From CAYZXK01 sp964482395 (GTDB taxonomy: Bacteria; Planctomycetota; Phycisphaerae; UBA1845; Fen-1342): a stretch of 9,600 nucleotides of DNA. Within the stretch, counting starts at the first letter, position 1, and every line of letters starts with the position of its first letter. Both the position numbers and the translations under genes were made by a program. The stretch is taken from contig CAYZXK010000003.1 in assembly GCA_964482395.1 (NCBI GenBank), positions 1-9,600 of the forward strand, given 5' to 3'. The notes under the pieces were generated by a model. It ran no database searches, was not told the DNA's origin, and saw nothing but the letters and a program-made list of their open reading frames with translations. Shown in pieces: positions 5,840 to 9,600 of the stretch.

Positions 5840-6865
5840 TTATTCCCGTTCCAGGTTCAGGCCGGCCACGAACTCCAGCGCGACCGGCAGCACCTGGGCG
5901 GTGACGCTCTCGATGCTGCCATCGACGATCGCCCCGGCGGCGGCGTGGTGTCCACCTCCGCCGAACTTCTGGGCCAGCTCCAGCACCGAAACTCCCCCCT
6001 CGGCCCGAAAGTTCATGCGGACTTTGCCGCGGTTCCCCTCCGAGAACAGGATCGCGACCGCGACGCCCTCGATCGATCGCGGGACCTCCACCTGATCATC
6101 GATATCGGCAGCGCAGCAGCCGGTCGACGTTATCTCCTGGTGACTCACCGTGCTCCAGGCCAATCTGCCGTCGTCGCTGACCCGGGTGTTGCGGTAGACG
6201 ATTCCCAGCAGGTCAAATTCGCCGCGGCTGTGACTGCGGTGCATGCGCTCGCAGATCATGGCGATCTGGGCCCCGGCCCGGGCCAGCTCATGTCCGACCG
6301 CCAGGGAATGCGGGTCGGTATTGGAAAGAGAGAATCCCTGGGTATCGGTGTGGATGCCGGCATACAGCAGGGTGGCGATGGTGGGCGTGATCTGGCAGCC
6401 CAGGGCCCTGAGGAGCCCGTACACCAGTTCCGAAGTGCTGCTGGCCCCCTCGACCACCCACTTCCAGCGACCGAATCCGGTGTTGGTCGCGTGGTGATCT
6501 ATGTTCAGGATGGGCAACTCGCTCCACCGGGCCATCTGCCCGATTCCGTTCAGCCGACGCTCCTTGGCCGTATCCAGCGCCACGATCAGGTCACAGGATT
6601 CGACTTCCTGGCTGCTGGCCGGTCGCAGGCCGGCATAGCGCAGCAGGTACTGGAGCTGACGCGATACCGTGCCCACCGGCAGGATCAACTGCGGGTACTG
6701 GCCCAGCTCGGGCAACGCCAGCCACAGCGCACCCAGCGACGCCACCGCATCGGCATCCGGGGTCACATGGCTGATCAGGGCCGGCCGACGGGCCTGCCGC
6801 AGGGCTTCACACACTTCCGGCGGAACAATGGCCGGGTCGACCGAAGTGCTGGGCTGCGTGTTCAT
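5840..6865 (-). CDS. nrnA: DHH-family phosphoesterase (NrnA-like oligoribonuclease / pAp phosphatase)
   Basis: A 341-residue DHH-DHHA1 protein, cytoplasmic and metal dependent. The family degrades short RNA oligonucleotides and, in several members, dephosphorylates 3'-phosphoadenosine 5'-phosphate (pAp). Visible motifs: HVTPDADAVAS with Asp37/Asp39, Asp98 in VALDTA, Asp123-His124-His125 in NIDHHATNTGFG, and Asp174 in AGIHTDTQGF. The C-terminal DHHA1 domain (about 265-335) carries the substrate-binding FGGGGHHAAAG at 301-311. All expected metal ligands are present and the length fits NrnA (about 310-340). The ATG at 6865 overlaps the sat stop as ATGA, with no good ribosome binding site of its own, so translation is probably coupled to sat. 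This suggests a pAp-recycling role next to sulfate activation. RecJ and c-di-AMP phosphodiesterases are less likely, since their extra domains are absent. Confidence 0.9.
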   Translation of the reverse strand: MNTQPSTSVDPAIVPPEVCEALRQARRPALISHVTPDADAVASLGALWLALPELGQYPQLILPVGTVSRQLQYLLRYAGLRPASSQEVESCDLIVALDTAKERRLNGIGQMARWSELPILNIDHHATNTGFGRWKWVVEGASSTSELVYGLLRALGCQITPTIATLLYAGIHTDTQGFSLSNTDPHSLAVGHELARAGAQIAMICERMHRSHSRGEFDLLGIVYRNTRVSDDGRLAWSTVSHQEITSTGCCAADIDDQVEVPRSIEGVAVAILFSEGNRGKVRMNFRAEGGVSVLELAQKFGGGGHHAAAGAIVDGSIESVTAQVLPVALEFVAGLNLERE

Positions 6866-8031
6866 TCGGCAGTCCGCATGGCCTCAATCAGAATGTCAGC
6901 GACCTCCGGACGGGTAAACTCCACCGGCGGGCGCTGGCCGCTGGCCAGCATCTGTCGGACCGCAGTTCCCGACAGGAAGACCCGCTCCTGCGGTGTACTA
7001 TTGGTAGTCTTATCGCTGGCCATGGCTCCGGCCTTCCTGCACCAGAAAGTATGCTCGAACTTCAGGGGCACAATGCCCAGCGCTGCCGGGTCCAGCTCGT
7101 CGAAGATCCGTTGGGCGTCGTAGGTCCCATAGTAATTGCCGACGCCGGCGTGGTCGCGGCCGACGATGAAGTGCGTGCAGCCGTAGTTTTTCCGCAAAAT
7201 GGCGTGCAGCACCGCTTCCCTTGGGCCGGCGTATCGCATGGCCGCCGGCAGCACCGCTAGCAGAGTGTTATTGGGGTTGTAGTAGTTGGCCAGCAGGACC
7301 TGATAGCATTTCATCCGCACCTCGGCCGGGATGTCGCCCTTCTGCGTCTGTCCCACCAGCGGGTGGATCAAGAGCCCGTCACAGATTTCCAGGGCGCACT
7401 TGGTTATGTACTCATGGGCCCGGTGAATGGGATTGCGGGTCTGAAAAGCCACTACCGTCCGCCAGCCGCGCTCCACGAAAGCCGCCCGGGTCTGGGCCGG
7501 CGTCAGCCGATATTCGGGAAACTGCGGGTCATGCCGGGGCGTGATCACCTCCACCGGCCCGGCCAGGCAGACCTCCCCCTGGGCCAAGGTCACCGCGACG
7601 CCCGGATGGGCCGGATCGGCGGTCCGAAAGATCTTCTCGGCCTCCCGAAGTTTGTCATGGGCGTACTTCTCCCGCACCGTCATCACGGCCAGCAGTCGGT
7701 CGCGCTCGTCGGTCAAGGCCACCGGCTGACCGCTGTCGATCTGTTCGGCCAGGGCCCGCGTTACCGGACAGAGGATCGGCACCGGCCAGAGCAGTCCGTT
7801 GGCCAGGCGCATCTGCTCGCAGACCCAATGGAAGTCCTCCGCCCCCATGAACCCGGTCAGCGGGCTGAGTGCTCCCACGGCCAGCAGTTCCAGGTCGCAC
7901 TGCTCTCGTTCCCCCAAGCTGACCCTCACCAGCCCCTCGGCCGATCGGCGCAGGCTCTCGGCCCGCACGGCATCGACCACCAGATTGACCAGCTTTCCGC
8001 CATGCGGCGGGATCGAACCGACCTGACTCAT
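6862..8031 (-). CDS. sat: Sulfate adenylyltransferase (ATP sulfurylase)
   Basis: A 389-residue homomeric-type ATP sulfurylase that forms adenosine 5'-phosphosulfate (APS) and pyrophosphate from ATP and sulfate. The N-terminal PUA-like domain (about 1-165, including LSPLTGFMG) leads into the nucleotidyltransferase domain with the QTRNPIHRAHEY motif (197-208; HxxH at His203/His206) and GRDHAGVGN (291-299). A C-terminal FLSGTAVRQML region follows. No APS kinase domain is fused. The length matches bacterial Sat proteins of about 380-390 residues. The ATG at 8031 is chosen because GGAGG (8037-8041) lies five bases upstream; a TTG at 8043 is the only alternative and would overlap that site. It heads a two-gene unit with nrnA. 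No cysC, cysH or apr genes lie in the window, so assimilatory versus dissimilatory use cannot be decided here. Confidence 0.95.
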   Translation of the reverse strand: MSQVGSIPPHGGKLVNLVVDAVRAESLRRSAEGLVRVSLGEREQCDLELLAVGALSPLTGFMGAEDFHWVCEQMRLANGLLWPVPILCPVTRALAEQIDSGQPVALTDERDRLLAVMTVREKYAHDKLREAEKIFRTADPAHPGVAVTLAQGEVCLAGPVEVITPRHDPQFPEYRLTPAQTRAAFVERGWRTVVAFQTRNPIHRAHEYITKCALEICDGLLIHPLVGQTQKGDIPAEVRMKCYQVLLANYYNPNNTLLAVLPAAMRYAGPREAVLHAILRKNYGCTHFIVGRDHAGVGNYYGTYDAQRIFDELDPAALGIVPLKFEHTFWCRKAGAMASDKTTNSTPQERVFLSGTAVRQMLASGQRPPVEFTRPEVADILIEAMRTAE

Positions 8032-8078
8032 ATTGCCCTCCAAGTCGGTGGCTGTGGCGACTGCAAACTAAAACCGTC

Positions 8079-8107
8079 ATTATAGCACCCACGGGCCGGA
8101 TAAAGCG
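8079..8107 (-). promoter_or_regulatory. Extended -10 promoter of sat-nrnA
   Basis: On the minus strand TGCTATAAT gives a perfect TATAAT (8079-8084) with the TG of an extended -10 element (8086-8087). The -35 region is weak (CGCTTT at 8102-8107 with 17-base spacing), as is usual for extended -10 promoters. Transcription would start near 8072, about 41 bases before the sat ATG. It shows that sat need not depend on read-through from the transporter gene. Confidence 0.6.
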
Positions 8108-8143
8108 GCGGCCAGTCGCCCGACCAGCCCCAAGCATCCGATC

Positions 8144-8158
8144 GCCGGCTCAGCCGGC
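8144..8158 (-). repeat. Perfect palindrome around the transporter stop codon
   Basis: GCCGGC-TGA-GCCGGC on the minus strand: a 6-bp stem whose 3-base loop is exactly the stop codon of the MFS gene. No T-run follows, so it is not a standard terminator. GCCGGC is a common hexamer in GC-rich genomes. Confidence 0.3.
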
Positions 8159-9451
8159 CTGGTCTTCCAGCTCGATCCTGTGAGAATCCGAACGGAATCG
8201 CCGCTCGTTGAACAAGCCCCCGAAGACGAGGGCGGCCAGCACGGTGACCGCGATCGGAACCATGAAGATCTGGGCCCAGGCGTGCCCGCCGGCTGCCAGC
8301 CGGAAATAATCGGCGACCTGACCGGCAACCAGGCTGCCCACCAACATTCCGACCCCATTGGTGACAAAGACCATCAGGCCCTGAGCGCTGGCCCGGATGT
8401 CCTTCCGACTCAGCCGCTCGACAGCGATCATCCCGGCGACGAAGAAGAAGGAATAGCAGATTCCATGCAGGCACTGGGCGGCAACCACCAGCCAGACCGG
8501 GCGGCCGATCGCGAAAACCGCGTAGCGCAGCGGCCAGGCCAGGATGCCCAGCAGGATGGTGGTCCGCATGCCCAGGTGCCGGAGCGAGCCGGCCAGCAGG
8601 AGCATCAGCAGCACTTCCGCGATCTGGCCCAGGCTCATCGCCAGATTCGCCCGGCTCTCGGGCAGCCCCGGGCCGGCACCCGGCTCGGTTAGGAACAGAA
8701 AGGTCAGGTTGTAGTAGAAGGGCAGCTCGATCGCCACCACCAGGGCGATTAGCAGTAGCACCGCGAAGTTCCGGTTGGCCGTCAGCTTCAGAGCCTCCAG
8801 GAAAGCGTAGGGGTTGCGGGCCTGCCGGGCCGGCGGAGTGTTGGGCAAACTGAAGCAGTACAGCCCCATCAGAATTGACAGACCGGCCGCGGCCACTAGG
8901 CAGTCCCCGGCCCGAGAGCGGCCGGGAGTGAGAATCTCCCAGGCCTTCAAGTAGCCGCTCAAGACCCAGTTGATTACGATCCAGCCCAGCGTGCCCCACA
9001 CGCGGATGTAGCCGAACTTGCGCGAATCCTTCAGGTGATAGAAGGCGATGGCATTGGTCAGCGCGATGGTGGGCATGTACAGGATGGCGTAGCAGAGTAT
9101 CGCCGTCCACAGGGCCGGGAACTCCCGCTGCCGCCAGGCCCACAGCAGCAGCATGGCTCCGACCAGGTGCACACCGCCGGTGAAGATCTGGTTGGGCAGA
9201 AACCGGTCGGCGATCCAACCGGCCACCAGCGGGGAAAGCATCGCTCCCAGCGCGGTTGTCAGATAGACGTAATTGATCTGGGGGTCGGTGAAGCCCAAAC
9301 TGCGCATGTGGCCGGCAATCAGCACGGCCCATGATCCCCAGATGGCGAACTGGATGAACATCATCAGCGAGAGGCGGACCGTCAGCCACGCAGGCCGCCG
9401 GGCGACCGCCGTCGGCACAACCGCCCCACTGATGTCTTTCCGGTGTTCCAT
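8150..9451 (-). CDS. MFS transporter, nucleoside:H+ symporter (NupG/XapB-like) family
   Basis: A 433-residue inner-membrane protein with about 12 hydrophobic helices in the 6+6 arrangement of the major facilitator superfamily. Family-specific segments include LSLMMFIQFAIWGSWAVL (helix 1), YIRVWGTLGWIVINW (after helix 4), CLHGICYSFFFVAGMIAVE (helix 10 region) and ASAQGLMVFVTNGVGMLVG (helix 11). These match the nucleoside-H+ symporter family, so uptake of a nucleoside or a related small molecule is likely; the substrate cannot be read from sequence. The ATG at 9451 has AGGGA (9458-9462) six bases upstream. sat follows 118 bases downstream with its own promoter. The upstream side is cut short by an insertion sequence end at about 9465, so the original promoter is probably gone or displaced. 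The coding region itself is intact. Confidence 0.9.
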   Translation of the reverse strand: MEHRKDISGAVVPTAVARRPAWLTVRLSLMMFIQFAIWGSWAVLIAGHMRSLGFTDPQINYVYLTTALGAMLSPLVAGWIADRFLPNQIFTGGVHLVGAMLLLWAWRQREFPALWTAILCYAILYMPTIALTNAIAFYHLKDSRKFGYIRVWGTLGWIVINWVLSGYLKAWEILTPGRSRAGDCLVAAAGLSILMGLYCFSLPNTPPARQARNPYAFLEALKLTANRNFAVLLLIALVVAIELPFYYNLTFLFLTEPGAGPGLPESRANLAMSLGQIAEVLLMLLLAGSLRHLGMRTTILLGILAWPLRYAVFAIGRPVWLVVAAQCLHGICYSFFFVAGMIAVERLSRKDIRASAQGLMVFVTNGVGMLVGSLVAGQVADYFRLAAGGHAWAQIFMVPIAVTVLAALVFGGLFNERRFRSDSHRIELEDQAG

Positions 9452-9471
9452 TTAAGATCCCTAGCAGCCCG

Positions 9472-9502
9472 TTGAAAAACCCCTTGCCTCGCATGCAATA
9501 AT
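9472..9502 (+). promoter_or_regulatory. Possible transposase promoter inside the IS end
   Basis: TTGAAA (9472-9477) lies in the terminal repeat and is followed after 19 bases by AATAAT (9497-9502). The spacing is slightly long. The transposase ribosome binding site AAGGAGG is at 9512-9518. Confidence 0.25.
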
Positions 9503-9525
9503 AATGGCATCAAGGAGGATGTGGC

Positions 9526-9600
9526 ATGGCATTGGGACTGCGTGGGGGTGAGCGGCAGGAGGAACTCTGGATTCCGACGATGGCGGTGGTGCGCGGGCCG
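9526..9600 (+). CDS. N-terminus of a transposase (partial, runs off the right edge)
   Basis: Only the first 25 residues are present: MALGLRGGERQEELWIPT followed by MAVVRGP. The start is well supported: ATG at 9526 with AAGGAGG (9512-9518) seven bases upstream. The pattern of a short basic and glycine-rich start, then RQ-E-LWI-T, and R/GP just before an expected HPFY, resembles DDE transposases of IS5/IS1182-like elements that I recall from planctomycetes. No catalytic residue lies within the window, so the family is an inference. It is divergent from the MFS transporter gene, with 74 bases between the two start codons. Confidence 0.55.
   Translation, partial: MALGLRGGERQEELWIPTMAVVRGP

Larger units (their letters stand above)
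9465..9600 (+). mobile_element. Left end of an insertion sequence (continues past the window)
   Basis: The segment CAGCCCGTTGAAAAACCCC (from 9465) resembles the terminal repeats of IS5/IS1182-type elements, many of which begin with a CCCGTTGAAAAA-like sequence; it stands 61 bases before a transposase start codon. A CTAG tetranucleotide (9461-9464) directly outside could be a target duplication. The right end is outside the window, so the boundary and the duplication are inferred. Confidence 0.5.

Noticed and set aside
5828..7123. 431-residue plus-strand open frame across nrnA and the end of sat
   Set aside because: It runs antisense through two recognisable enzymes and their overlap, with no motif of its own.
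8028..9494. 488-residue minus-strand frame overlapping the MFS gene, and beginning in the IS end
   Set aside because: Pro/Arg/Gly-rich translation without membrane helices, in the +1 frame of a clear 12-helix transporter.
1..9600. tRNA, rRNA, CRISPR array, dif site or tandem repeats
   Set aside because: None was recognised on reading both strands; no regular spaced repeats, no cloverleaf-like CCA-ended segments and no dif-like 28-base sequence were seen.

Overview
The window looks like a chromosomal segment of a high-GC planctomycete, most likely an uncultured or Phycisphaerae-like member of the Planctomycetota. The evidence is the secreted cysteine peptidase, which ends in the paired Ca-binding repeats (GDxNxDGxxGFADIN) and the DCNGNG...PDEC segment typical of exported planctomycete proteins. 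The small GCDP-type lipoprotein and the general coding style agree. The taxonomic call is an inference from these protein features, not from a marker gene.

Layout. Bases 2-91 are the 3' end of an unidentified plus-strand gene. A roughly 270-base gap with a promoter-like sequence and a structured leader precedes acpP (acyl carrier protein) and fabF (ketoacyl-ACP synthase II), a two-gene fatty acid synthesis unit in which both genes start with GTG. On the minus strand follow a 73-residue lipoprotein and a XerD-like tyrosine recombinase. Divergent from xerD is a 676-residue secreted papain-family (C1A) peptidase with BACON-like, jelly-roll-like and dockerin-like C-terminal modules. A long hairpin separates it from a convergent minus-strand group: a nucleoside-permease-like MFS transporter, then sat (sulfate adenylyltransferase) and nrnA (DHH phosphoesterase). 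The right edge (from about 9465) is the left end of an insertion sequence whose transposase starts at 9526.

How the genes fit together. acpP-fabF supplies the carrier and condensing enzyme for fatty acid elongation. sat and nrnA overlap by four bases (ATGA) behind a clear extended -10 promoter. This pairs APS formation with an enzyme family that can remove pAp, the by-product of PAPS-dependent sulfur metabolism. The insertion sequence lies only about 13 bases upstream of the transporter start codon and has probably displaced its original promoter.

No clearly new multi-gene system is visible. The window is mostly ordinary housekeeping and accessory genes. The points most worth following up are the sat-nrnA coupling, the peptidase with its atypical short prodomain, the structured acpP leader, the small lipoprotein and the insertion-sequence junction.
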